Shown here piece after piece: positions 1 through 6,859 of a stretch of DNA of 10,095 nt. The stretch is taken from contig SLST01000036.1 of the NCBI GenBank assembly GCA_007130265.1, positions 1-10,095 on the forward strand, read 5' to 3'. Source of the DNA: Spirochaetales bacterium. Lineage in GTDB: Bacteria; Spirochaetota; Spirochaetia; DSM-27196; SLST01. The notes below the pieces were generated by a model. The model was given only the letters and a program-made list of their open reading frames with translations. It was not told the origin of the DNA and made no database searches. How positions within the stretch are numbered: position 1 is the stretch's first letter; the number at the start of each line of letters is the position of its first letter. The position numbers and the translations under genes are program-made.

Positions 1-281
1 AAGACCTTGAAAAGGCCTCCATCGTGCGCCCATCCGACGTCGACCCATCGTCGGTGTCTTTCGGCACCAAGGTCACCCTGCGAGATGCGAATGACAACAT
101 CGAGGAGTTCGTGCTGCTCGGTCCCTGGGAGAGCAATCCCGAAAACGGCGTCATATCGTACCTCTCTCCACTCGGCCGCGAGTTACTGAATGCCGAGGTG
201 GGAGACACCCTTGAGTTCACGATCAACGAGCGGGAGCACGTCTACAAGGTCGAACAGGTAGCACCGGCGGAGTTCTCCTGA
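1..281 (+). CDS. greA: Transcript cleavage factor GreA/GreB family, C-terminal domain (5' end outside window)
   Basis: The frame is open from base 3 to a TGA at 279-281, so this is the 3' part of a gene that begins before the window. The roughly 92 residues seen match the GreA/GreB C-terminal domain, an FKBP-like fold that docks on RNA polymerase next to the secondary channel. Visible family marks are SFGTKVTL, then LLGPWESNPENG, ISYLSPLGRELL and VGDTLEF, ending in a YKVEQV strand. Gre factors stimulate cleavage of backtracked RNA by RNA polymerase. The N-terminal coiled coil that carries the catalytic acidic residues is not in view. Spirochaetes are known to carry unusually long GreA proteins with a large N-terminal extension, and the GPWES wording resembles those, but the total length cannot be judged here. 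The gene converges on the minus-strand operon with about 51 bases between the two stop codons. Any ATG inside this stretch is internal. Confidence 0.88.
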   Translation, partial: DLEKASIVRPSDVDPSSVSFGTKVTLRDANDNIEEFVLLGPWESNPENGVISYLSPLGRELLNAEVGDTLEFTINEREHVYKVEQVAPAEFS

Positions 282-290
282 CGCGCAGGA

Positions 291-351
291 CCTCGCGGGC
301 GAGGATGGAGACCGGATCGTACCCGCCGGACCCTAATCCTCGCCGGTCTCC
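291..351. terminator. Possible bidirectional hairpin terminator between convergent genes
   Basis: Two inverted repeats lie between and across the 3' ends of the convergent greA and HEAT-repeat genes. The first is CCTCG-CGGG-CGAGG at 291-304. The second is a perfect 9-bp arm pair, GGAGACCGG at 307-315 and CCGGTCTCC at 343-351, with a 27-base loop that contains the stop codon of the minus-strand gene. Neither is followed by a T-run on either strand, so this is not a canonical intrinsic terminator. It may protect 3' ends, or termination may be Rho-dependent. The position is right for a shared transcription boundary, but the structural evidence is modest. Confidence 0.35.
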
Positions 352-1766
352 GCTTCGGGGTCGAACTCGATCCCCATGGAGCTGAGCGAGGCGAGTGCCG
401 TCCTGCGAACGATACCCGCCGGATTCTCGCGGGCGATCTGCTTGAGCTCGTCAATCCTCAGCTCTACACCGGCATTCCCCACCGCTCGCATCCCGTAGAT
501 GCGAATGAGATAGTTGGGGTGCCCCATGAGTCTCCCGTACAGATCGTCGAGTCGGGCGTCCGCGTGGTCACTGAGAAGTCGCCCGATTGCGTCCAAAATC
601 CGAGAACCCTCGCGGGCCCATTCGGCTGCCATCAACTCTTCGAGTACGTCCCGGTTCTCGAATGCACCGGCACGCGTCAGTTGCTCGATCGCGAGAATGC
701 GTTCGGGCTCGCCGAGCCGATCGTTTCGCGCAAGGTCGCGCAATCGCATGGTGCTTTCGGCGTTCCCTATACTTCCAAGCGATCTGATCGCGGCCTGCCG
801 CACCGCTCGTTCGGGATCCCGCCGCGCGACGTAGTCGATCGCACGGACCGCTGCACCGTGCTGCTGCTCGCCAAGCGCCTGGAGCGCAGCGACGCGCACC
901 CGCCAGAACGAGTCGCGCAGCGCCTGCTCGAGCAGGTCGCCCGTCTCTTCCTCATCGTAGAAGCCCAATGCCAGCGTTGCGTAGGCCCGAAGCAGACTGT
1001 CCGAGGATCCGAGCAGCGACGTCAGCAGGGGCACGCTCTCCGGCGAACCGATCCGACCGAGGCCTTCGGTCGCATAGTGGCGCAGTGCGCTCTCCTCGAA
1101 CTCATCCGCCGCGATCAGCGAAAGCAACGGCAGTGCTTCGTCGCTTCCCGTCCGTCCGAGCGCCCGGAGAACGGCCGCCCGCTGATCGGTACCGCGAAGC
1201 CGCGTAAAAAGGTCGAGCAGGAGTTCCACGGCCGCGCCGCTTCCATTCCTCCCTATCGCGTCGATCGCGGTCGTCGAGGCGAGCAGGCTGCCGCGCTCGG
1301 CTATCTGCTCGTAGCGAGCCAACAGCAGCGAAGAGTGGTCCTCGACGACCTGAGAGAGGTAGGTCGTCGACACGCGCATGAGCTCGTCGCCGAGCATAGC
1401 TTCGTCATCGAGCAGAAGCTCACCGACCGCTTCGTGGAGCGATGTCGACTCTCGGGCGCTGAAGTGCTCGACAATCGAAACCCGCAGGCGCTCACTGCGA
1501 CTCGTCAAGAAGCGCTCGACGATCAGATCGTCCAGCCCTTCTTCACCCGATTGCGCGATCTGATCGAGTACCGATCCAACTTCCGAATCAATGCCGAAGA
1601 GGAGGATCTCTTCCCAGGCCTCGTACATGCTGCGATCCTGGGCATAGGCTCCTGCGACGAGGTTCACCAGCCAGAGCACGACAAGCGCCGCGAAGAGGAC
1701 CCGTGCGCCCACGGCGTGAGAACGCCGGATACGCGGCAGGCGTTCACTCATCTCGTCCATCGTCAT
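333..1766 (-). CDS. Exported HEAT-repeat protein of unknown function
   Basis: The protein has 477 residues. A basic N-terminus (RIRRSHAVGAR) is followed by a hydrophobic stretch at about 22-40 and a plausible signal peptidase I site after AYA at residue 42, so it is probably periplasmic; a retained N-terminal anchor is possible. From about residue 160 to 465 it is built from repeated helical units of about 30 residues with the HEAT/PBS-lyase-like pattern: AVLRALGRTGSDEALPLL, ATEGLGRIGSPESVPLL, RVAALQALGEQQHGAA, VRQAAIRSLGSIGNAES and VRRTALASLSSMG. Such solenoids usually bind other proteins; no catalytic motif is visible. The ATG overlaps the murJ stop as ATGA, and GGGAGG lies 5 bases upstream (1772-1777), which supports this start over the nearby ATGs at codons 3 and 6. 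It is the last gene of the operon, behind murJ, tgt, lptG and lptF, so a role in the cell envelope is a guess from context. The region before the repeats (about 43-155) looks helical and was not recognised. Confidence 0.8.
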   Translation of the reverse strand: MTMDEMSERLPRIRRSHAVGARVLFAALVVLWLVNLVAGAYAQDRSMYEAWEEILLFGIDSEVGSVLDQIAQSGEEGLDDLIVERFLTSRSERLRVSIVEHFSARESTSLHEAVGELLLDDEAMLGDELMRVSTTYLSQVVEDHSSLLLARYEQIAERGSLLASTTAIDAIGRNGSGAAVELLLDLFTRLRGTDQRAAVLRALGRTGSDEALPLLSLIAADEFEESALRHYATEGLGRIGSPESVPLLTSLLGSSDSLLRAYATLALGFYDEEETGDLLEQALRDSFWRVRVAALQALGEQQHGAAVRAIDYVARRDPERAVRQAAIRSLGSIGNAESTMRLRDLARNDRLGEPERILAIEQLTRAGAFENRDVLEELMAAEWAREGSRILDAIGRLLSDHADARLDDLYGRLMGHPNYLIRIYGMRAVGNAGVELRIDELKQIARENPAGIVRRTALASLSSMGIEFDPEAETGED

Positions 1767-3364
1767 TCACCCCTCCCGCGCGTACGCGAACGCAGCAGTA
1801 TCGACACGATCTCCACCCTGAATACCACAAAACCGGCAGCGACACCGGCGAGCGCCGCCACCCCGATGAGCGTCAGCATGCCGAAACCGGCTACCGAACT
1901 GCCCGTCTGCCACCAGGCCCCGAGAAGCCGCCGCTGCAACAGGATCACCACGACGGCGGGAACGGCCGACGCGGCGGTCTTTGCGAGCGTAGTGACGATT
2001 GCTCGTCCTTCGACACCACCGACCACCGAACCGCTCCGAAGCAGGAGCACGACCGCCCCGGCGGTGAACGCGATCGAGTTCGCCACGGCAAGCCCCGTCA
2101 CCCGCAGCGATGTCTCCTTGAGCCAGAGCGAGAGTCCGACGTCCACTGCGGCAACAGCGACCGCCGCGACGGTGGGGGTGCGGTAGTCGCCATGCGAATA
2201 GTAGAAGCGCTGTAGGAAGCTGAACGCGCTCACTCCTGCCATGCCGAAACAGTACGCCGCGAGCACCTCGGCCGTCCGAATCGTGTCGGCAAGCTCAAAG
2301 TTACCACGCTGAAACGCCATCGCCACGATCTCCTGCCCGAGCATCCCCAGCAATATCGACGAGGGAACGAGAAGCGCTACGATACCCCGGATCCCGAACC
2401 CGAGCGTTCGCTTCAACGCCGGTCGATCGTCGACGGCAGCCTCTCTGCTCATGCGCGGGAAAAGCACGGTCATGATGCTCACCCCGAAAATCCCCTGGGG
2501 GAGCTGCCAGAAGATCACGGCATTCGCGAGCGCAGAGCTGCTGCCGTCCTCGAGACCGCTGGCGAAGTAGAGCGAGATCTGCTGGTTGATGGCGAAGACG
2601 CTGCTCGCGGCAACAACCGGAAGCCACCGACGCATAATGGTCCGGAAATGCTCGTTGCGGAAATCAAACGATGGCCGGAAGTCAAACCCGGATCTGGTGA
2701 ACTGAGGAATCTGCGCGACGATCTGAGCAACTCCACCGGCGAGCACGCCAACGGCCATCGCGTAGAGACCGAGCCGTCGGTGCAGGAGAAGGACCGATCC
2801 GATCACGCAGACAGAGAACAGAATAGGCGTGACGGCAGGAACCAGGAATCGTCCGTTGCTGTTGAGCGTTCCCATCAGCACCGCACTCACACTGATCAAC
2901 AGCGTGTAGTGGATGAACCAACGGAACAGCTCGGCGGCGAGTTCGGTGCGTTCGATCTCGGGGAAATCCAGGATGAAACCGGTCACGTGCCCGGCGAAGA
3001 CCACGGACAGCACGAGCACGGGCACGAGCACGATCAACTGGAAGGTCAGCAGGCTCCGGACGATTGCCTGCGGCGCACCTGACTCTCGATCCGCAGGATC
3101 CGCACTCGACCGGGACAGGACCGGAATGAAGGCCGCCGAGAGAGCGCCCTCAGCGAGCAGTTTCCTGAGGTTGTTCGGAATGTTGAAGACCGCGTTCAGC
3201 ACGTCGGCATTCCCGGAGGCTCCGAATACCGCGTTTACGGCAGCCTGCCGCACAAAGCCGAGCAATCGCGAGGCGGTCGTGATTCCCATGAGCATCGCCG
3301 TCGACCGGGCGCTGCTCGCAAGCGGCTTCTCCACGGCTACACTATCGGCGATCCTGTCGCGCAC
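1763..3364 (-). CDS. murJ: Lipid II flippase MurJ (MviN family)
   Basis: MurJ moves lipid-linked peptidoglycan precursor (lipid II) from the inner to the outer face of the cytoplasmic membrane. With the GTG start at 3364 the product has 533 residues, close to the usual 510-530, and contains the expected series of about 14 hydrophobic segments. N-terminal family motifs are clear: SRLLGFVRQ (R33, R39), NADVLNAVFNIPNNLRKLLAEGALSAAFIPV (D54, R67), matching the spacing of essential R18, R24, D39 and R52 in E. coli MurJ. By contrast the segment before LPQGIFGVSI reads NAVIFWQ, with no Arg or Glu where E. coli has D269, R270 and E273. The longest frame begins at a TTG at 3379, but that codon and the next two contain the AGGAGG ribosome site, so the GTG six bases after it is preferred. 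The gene overlaps the 3' end of tgt by 23 bases and its stop overlaps the HEAT gene start by four. It could also be called a general MOP-superfamily exporter, but MurJ is much more likely. Confidence 0.95.
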   Translation of the reverse strand: MRDRIADSVAVEKPLASSARSTAMLMGITTASRLLGFVRQAAVNAVFGASGNADVLNAVFNIPNNLRKLLAEGALSAAFIPVLSRSSADPADRESGAPQAIVRSLLTFQLIVLVPVLVLSVVFAGHVTGFILDFPEIERTELAAELFRWFIHYTLLISVSAVLMGTLNSNGRFLVPAVTPILFSVCVIGSVLLLHRRLGLYAMAVGVLAGGVAQIVAQIPQFTRSGFDFRPSFDFRNEHFRTIMRRWLPVVAASSVFAINQQISLYFASGLEDGSSSALANAVIFWQLPQGIFGVSIMTVLFPRMSREAAVDDRPALKRTLGFGIRGIVALLVPSSILLGMLGQEIVAMAFQRGNFELADTIRTAEVLAAYCFGMAGVSAFSFLQRFYYSHGDYRTPTVAAVAVAAVDVGLSLWLKETSLRVTGLAVANSIAFTAGAVVLLLRSGSVVGGVEGRAIVTTLAKTAASAVPAVVVILLQRRLLGAWWQTGSSVAGFGMLTLIGVAALAGVAAGFVVFRVEIVSILLRSRTRGRGE

Positions 3365-4490
3365 GTTCACCCTCCTCAAAGCGGTTCAGAATTGCGTTTC
3401 TGTGCGCGGAGAACGAACCGGCTCTCACGGCTTTTCGGATGCCTGCGAGAAGGTCCGCGATGTAGTAGAGGTTATGCTCAGTCGTGAGCATGGGCCCGAG
3501 CATCTCATTGCTCTTGAACAGGTGCCGCAGATAGGCGCGCGAGTACCGCTTGCACGTCATGCAGCCGCATTCCGGATCTATGGGAGCGTCATCCTGTCGA
3601 TGCGCCTCGTGACGCAGAACGAGACGTCCGTCGGGCGTCAGGACCGTCCCGTTTCTCGCGATCCGCGTTGGGAAGACGCAGTCGAACATGTCCATCCCGG
3701 CCTCGACTGCGTCGAAGATGTAGTCAGGCGTCCCGATTCCCATCAGATACCTCGGTTTGTCGGCCGGGAGATGACGTGCTGTCTCGAAGAGCGTGTCGCG
3801 GAAAAGCCCCCGTTCTTCCCCCACGGACAATCCGCCGATAGCGTTTCCCGGCAGATCAAGAGCGGTGATCTCCTCGGCGCTCCGACGCCGCAGGTGCGGG
3901 AAGAAGTTGCCCTGCACGATGCCGAACAGCTGCCCGCAATATCCCTGATCCCGCTCGGCGCGCCAGGAGTCACGCGCGCGGCGCGCCCACGCGCTCGTTC
4001 GAACAACTGCCTCCTCGGCCTCACGCTCCGCGATTCCGGGCGCGGTACACACGTCGAGCGGCATCTGGATGTCGCTGTTGAAAGCAACCTGTGCCGCCAC
4101 AACACTCTCGGGCGTGAACATGTGACGCGACCCGTCGAGATGCGACTGGAAGAGTACTCCCTCGTCTGATATCTTCCGTAACCCGGCCAGGGAGAATACC
4201 TGGTACCCGCCTGAGTCCGTGAGTACATTCTCCTTCCAGCCTGAGAAGCCGTGCAGCCCTCCAAGCGAACCAATAGTCCGTGTTCCGGGACGCAGATAGA
4301 GGTGATAGGTGTTCCCGAGTATGAGCCGGAACCCGAGCTCCCTCAACCGCTCGTGCAGGATGGCCTTCACGGTCGCAGCCGTTCCCACAGGCATGAACAC
4401 CGGCGTCTCGACTATCCCGTGCGGCAGGACGAGTTCGCCGGTTCTCGCCGATGAATGACCTCCCGATGTGACGCTGAATATCTGGTTCAT
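3342..4490 (-). CDS. tgt: Queuine/preQ1 tRNA-guanine transglycosylase (Tgt)
   Basis: Tgt replaces guanine-34 in the anticodon of tRNAs for Asp, Asn, His and Tyr with preQ1, a step towards queuosine. The product has 382 residues, the usual size, with a TIM-barrel core. Seen in order: LGNTYHLYLRPG (59-69), TDSGGYQ with general-base Asp92, MPLDVCT (143-149) with preQ1-recognition Asp146 and Cys148, FGIVQG (189-194), GGLSVGE (219-225), and DCVFPTR (270-276) with nucleophile Asp270. The structural zinc site is complete: C308, C310, C313 and H339. The residue between Asp146 and Cys148 is Val where bacterial enzymes usually have Glu (DECT). The ATG follows the lptG TAG directly (TAGATG), and no Shine-Dalgarno is visible upstream, so translation may depend on ribosomes finishing lptG. 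Cys148, found in bacterial enzymes that use preQ1, favours preQ1 over queuine as substrate, though the Val neighbour adds some doubt. Confidence 0.97.
   Translation of the reverse strand: MNQIFSVTSGGHSSARTGELVLPHGIVETPVFMPVGTAATVKAILHERLRELGFRLILGNTYHLYLRPGTRTIGSLGGLHGFSGWKENVLTDSGGYQVFSLAGLRKISDEGVLFQSHLDGSRHMFTPESVVAAQVAFNSDIQMPLDVCTAPGIAEREAEEAVVRTSAWARRARDSWRAERDQGYCGQLFGIVQGNFFPHLRRRSAEEITALDLPGNAIGGLSVGEERGLFRDTLFETARHLPADKPRYLMGIGTPDYIFDAVEAGMDMFDCVFPTRIARNGTVLTPDGRLVLRHEAHRQDDAPIDPECGCMTCKRYSRAYLRHLFKSNEMLGPMLTTEHNLYYIADLLAGIRKAVRAGSFSAHRNAILNRFEEGERARQDRR
3371..3376 (-). promoter_or_regulatory. murJ Shine-Dalgarno AGGAGG that fixes the start codon
   Basis: On the minus strand the sequence reads TTG-AGGAGG-GTGAAC-GTG. 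AGGAGG is a full match to the anti-Shine-Dalgarno sequence and lies 6 bases before the GTG at 3362-3364. The upstream TTG (3377-3379) would place the ribosome site inside the coding sequence, and the GTG at 3368-3370 touches it, so the second GTG is the best start. The site lies inside the last codons of tgt, consistent with coupled translation. Confidence 0.75.
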
Positions 4491-5573
4491 CTACGTTCGC
4501 GAGAGACGCAGCAGAGCGAGGCCGATGACGACAAACAGCACGACGCCGGACCACGCTCCGAGAATCGGGCTCATGAACCCCGAGTACGCGAGCAGTCCGG
4601 AGACCATCTGAGTCACGTAGTACACGACCGCGACGCAGAGGGCGACGAGCAGGCTCATCAACAGGATATTCTTGCGGAATCTCCCTCCCACGGCAGTCGC
4701 TATCATCACGACGATGAGTGGCGTGAGCGAGAACGAGAAGCGCTCATGGTATTTCGTCAGATCCTGCCGGTACGGAAGGCCCGCGGCACGCTGCGACTCG
4801 ATCCAGGCCGCGGCCTCATCCAGGCGCATCTGGTCGATATCTCGCCCGATTCGCCTGAACGCCTCGGGTGACAGGGTATACTGCGGCAGCGCCTCCGCGA
4901 CAGCATATCGCTCGGCAAACTCTTCACCGGTACGCTCGAATACCCGTGCCGACTGAGCTTCCCAGTGCGTCCCCACCCAGCGCGTGGTTCGTGCGCTCAC
5001 TATACGGATAATACGCCCCTCCTCGTCTCGCTCCACCAGGAGCACGCCGGACAACGTCCGCGTCTCATCGTTGTAGAAGTCGGCATGGTACAACAGTCGT
5101 CCGGCATCTCCGAGCCGGGTGACGTTGCTCGCGCTTCGGCTTGCCGACACGTTCAGAAGCTCTCGCTCGAGCGTCTCCTTCGCGGTGATCGTGGAGATCA
5201 CCACGTGTTCTTCGAAGAGGAATGACCCGACACTCAGGATCAGACCGACCGCAATCACCGGCGTAACGAAACTGCGCAACGAGACACCCGAACCGAAGAC
5301 GGCGATCAGCTCGTTCTTGCTGTACATCGTGCCGAGCGTAAATGCGCCGGCAAAAAGCAGGCTCATCGGCAAAGCGAAATGGAGGCTCTTGGGCAGGTAC
5401 AGAGCGTGTACACGGAAGACCTGCAGGAAGGAGACCTCTCGATCGATGAACGAGGTGATGTTCTCGAACAGATCAATGAGCTGCAGGATCGACACGAAGA
5501 ACGCTATCGCGATGAGAAACACCGGGAAGAACCTGCGCAGGAGCATCAGGTACAGGGTCGTGCGGCGCCTCAT
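4491..5573 (-). CDS. lptG: LptG-like permease of the LPS/glycolipid exporter (YjgP/YjgQ family)
   Basis: LptF and LptG form the transmembrane half of the LptB2FG ABC transporter, which extracts lipopolysaccharide from the inner membrane and passes it to the periplasmic bridge. From the ATG at 5573 the product has 360 residues, the normal length. It shows three N-terminal hydrophobic segments (about 13-35, 60-82, 102-122), a periplasmic beta-rich domain (about 125-235), and three C-terminal segments (about 280-298, 302-326, 335-356). Family features include the KNELIAVFGSGVSL segment (86-99), thought to contact the ATPase, and YHERFSFSLTPL before segment four. The start overlaps the lptF stop as ATGA, with GGAGGG 7 bases upstream; a longer frame to 5636 would lie inside lptF. 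The partner ATPase LptB is not in the window. The assignment of F versus G to the two paralogues rests mainly on gene order, as in E. coli, and could be swapped. Confidence 0.88.
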   Translation of the reverse strand: MRRRTTLYLMLLRRFFPVFLIAIAFFVSILQLIDLFENITSFIDREVSFLQVFRVHALYLPKSLHFALPMSLLFAGAFTLGTMYSKNELIAVFGSGVSLRSFVTPVIAVGLILSVGSFLFEEHVVISTITAKETLERELLNVSASRSASNVTRLGDAGRLLYHADFYNDETRTLSGVLLVERDEEGRIIRIVSARTTRWVGTHWEAQSARVFERTGEEFAERYAVAEALPQYTLSPEAFRRIGRDIDQMRLDEAAAWIESQRAAGLPYRQDLTKYHERFSFSLTPLIVVMIATAVGGRFRKNILLMSLLVALCVAVVYYVTQMVSGLLAYSGFMSPILGAWSGVVLFVVIGLALLRLSRT

Positions 5574-6856
5574 CTCCTCGCCCTCCATCCGTACGCGATG
5601 ATGCCGAGGAAGAGAATAACTCCATTGGGAAACCACATGGCAAGCGCAGGCGAGATCGAGGGGTTGTTCACCCCCACGGTCTGGCCCCCGATCAACAGGC
5701 TCCAGTAGAGGGTGGACACCAGTAGGCCGACGCCGAATCCAACAGCTCGTCCGGCTCGTTTCGTGAGAAGACCCACCGGGAAAGCGAACAGCACGAACGT
5801 CAGGCAGGCGAAGGGAATGGAAAACTTCTTGTGGAACTCGAGCTCGTAGTTGCTGAGCGTTCGATCCACGATCGGACGCTGTGCCTCATCGCGCGTACGG
5901 CGCGAGGCGGAGTCAAGATCCCTCGTCACGCGCTGAAGCGTCGCGTCGCCCGCATGAACCCGCGCAATCGAGCTCACGTAATCTGCCGCAAGACCCGGCC
6001 GCAGCGAACTCACGAGCCGTCGCTGCTCCGCCCGCCGCGCGTCAAGCGACTCTCTGCGGCCGAGGATGATCTGCCACACGTCATACGATGCCATCTCGCG
6101 CGGCCCCGGGCTCCTCAGGCTGAACGTAATTTCCTGCAGCAGGATGTTGTACTCCATGCCGCCAGCTTCGCTGTACGCGAAATCACCCGCGCTCTCGGGC
6201 CTCGTCGTATGCGTGAACACGTCGTCGAGGAGCAGCGAGACTATCCCGGCGTCCCCCCCCGACTCGGTCAGGCTCGCTCGCGCGGCGGAGATGACCCGTT
6301 GTTCTCCCTCTTCCGTACGGTCGAGGATGAGCAGGTCGCTGATGTTGCGCCCCTCAACTCCTCCAGTGATCAATGTCGACTGTTGGTAGTACTTCACGCT
6401 GTACGGCTCGAGCTCGAGCTCCGGGTTCGCGAACAGGAGCTGCCGGTACAGCTGGCCGAAATTGATCGTGCCAAGCGGCAGGAAGTAGTCGTTCATGATG
6501 AAAGATCCGGCCGACAGTACGACGCCGAGAACGAGCAGCGGCGCGAACAGCCGCCTGTTCGGCACTCCGGACGCCTGGAACGCGATGACCTCATTGTCGG
6601 ACGAGAACCGGCCGATCGCCATGAGGGCACCCACGAGCGCACCGAAGGGAAACGACAAGGCAACGATAGAGGGCAGCGAGTAGAAGATCAGTCGCGCCAC
6701 ATCCAGGGGAGGGACGCGACGGGTCAGGATCTGCTCGGCAAGCAGCAGGATCTGGTTGACAAAGAAAATGAAGAAGAAGAAGAGAAACGCGACGAGAAAG
6801 CTCAGAAAGAATTCACGTGCGACGTAGGCGCTGATTCGGGAATAGTGTCGTATCAT
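5570..6856 (-). CDS. lptF: LptF-like permease of the LPS/glycolipid exporter (YjgP/YjgQ family)
   Basis: This is the paralogous partner of the downstream lptG gene in the LptB2FG glycolipid exporter. The product has 428 residues, about 60 longer than usual. Hydrophobic segments lie near 13-38, 54-83 and 103-121, then a periplasmic beta-rich domain (about 125-250) and three more segments near 345-365, 370-391 and 403-424. SSDNEVIAFQASGV (85-98) is the cytoplasmic loop expected to touch LptB, and NYELEFHKKFSIPFA (336-350) is the family hallmark before segment four. The extra length falls at about 265-330, a charged, Arg/Glu/Asp-rich and probably helical insert absent from LptG. A run of eight G's on the coding strand (6253-6260) encodes part of SGGD at residues 199-202. 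The ATG follows the dut TAG after three bases; only a weak TAGG-type ribosome site is seen, inside the dut stop. The F/G naming follows gene order. Confidence 0.88.
   Translation of the reverse strand: MIRHYSRISAYVAREFFLSFLVAFLFFFFIFFVNQILLLAEQILTRRVPPLDVARLIFYSLPSIVALSFPFGALVGALMAIGRFSSDNEVIAFQASGVPNRRLFAPLLVLGVVLSAGSFIMNDYFLPLGTINFGQLYRQLLFANPELELEPYSVKYYQQSTLITGGVEGRNISDLLILDRTEEGEQRVISAARASLTESGGDAGIVSLLLDDVFTHTTRPESAGDFAYSEAGGMEYNILLQEITFSLRSPGPREMASYDVWQIILGRRESLDARRAEQRRLVSSLRPGLAADYVSSIARVHAGDATLQRVTRDLDSASRRTRDEAQRPIVDRTLSNYELEFHKKFSIPFACLTFVLFAFPVGLLTKRAGRAVGFGVGLLVSTLYWSLLIGGQTVGVNNPSISPALAMWFPNGVILFLGIIAYGWRARR
5581..5586 (-). promoter_or_regulatory. lptG Shine-Dalgarno GGAGGG that fixes the start codon
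   Basis: GGAGGG sits 7 bases before the ATG at 5571-5573 on the minus strand, inside the last codons of lptF. This spacing makes the ATG that overlaps the lptF TGA the best lptG start. The ATG five codons upstream (5586-5588) overlaps the ribosome site itself and is unlikely. Confidence 0.7.
6253..6260 (-). repeat. Homopolymer tract G8 (coding strand) within lptF
   Basis: Eight consecutive C's on the plus strand read as G8 in the lptF coding strand, spanning codons 199-202 (TCG GGG GGG GAC). The frame is intact at eight, since LptF continues normally on both sides. Gain or loss of one base would shift the frame about halfway through the gene. Tracts of this length in treponemes can vary in length between cells; whether this one does is unknown. 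Confidence 0.9.
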
Positions 6857-6859
6857 TAC

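Noticed and set aside
292..436. Direct repeat CTCGCGGGCGA, first copy in the intergenic region and second in the HEAT gene
   Set aside because: An 11-base match in GC-rich DNA is easily chance; there are no further copies or mobile-element context.
519..2186. Plus-strand open frame of 555 codons opposite the HEAT and murJ genes
   Set aside because: It is a mirror of two real genes with matching codon periodicity; no ribosome site or domain supports it.
2913..4169. Plus-strand open frame of 418 codons opposite murJ and tgt
   Set aside because: It is antisense to conserved catalytic parts of tgt, and its product resembles nothing known.
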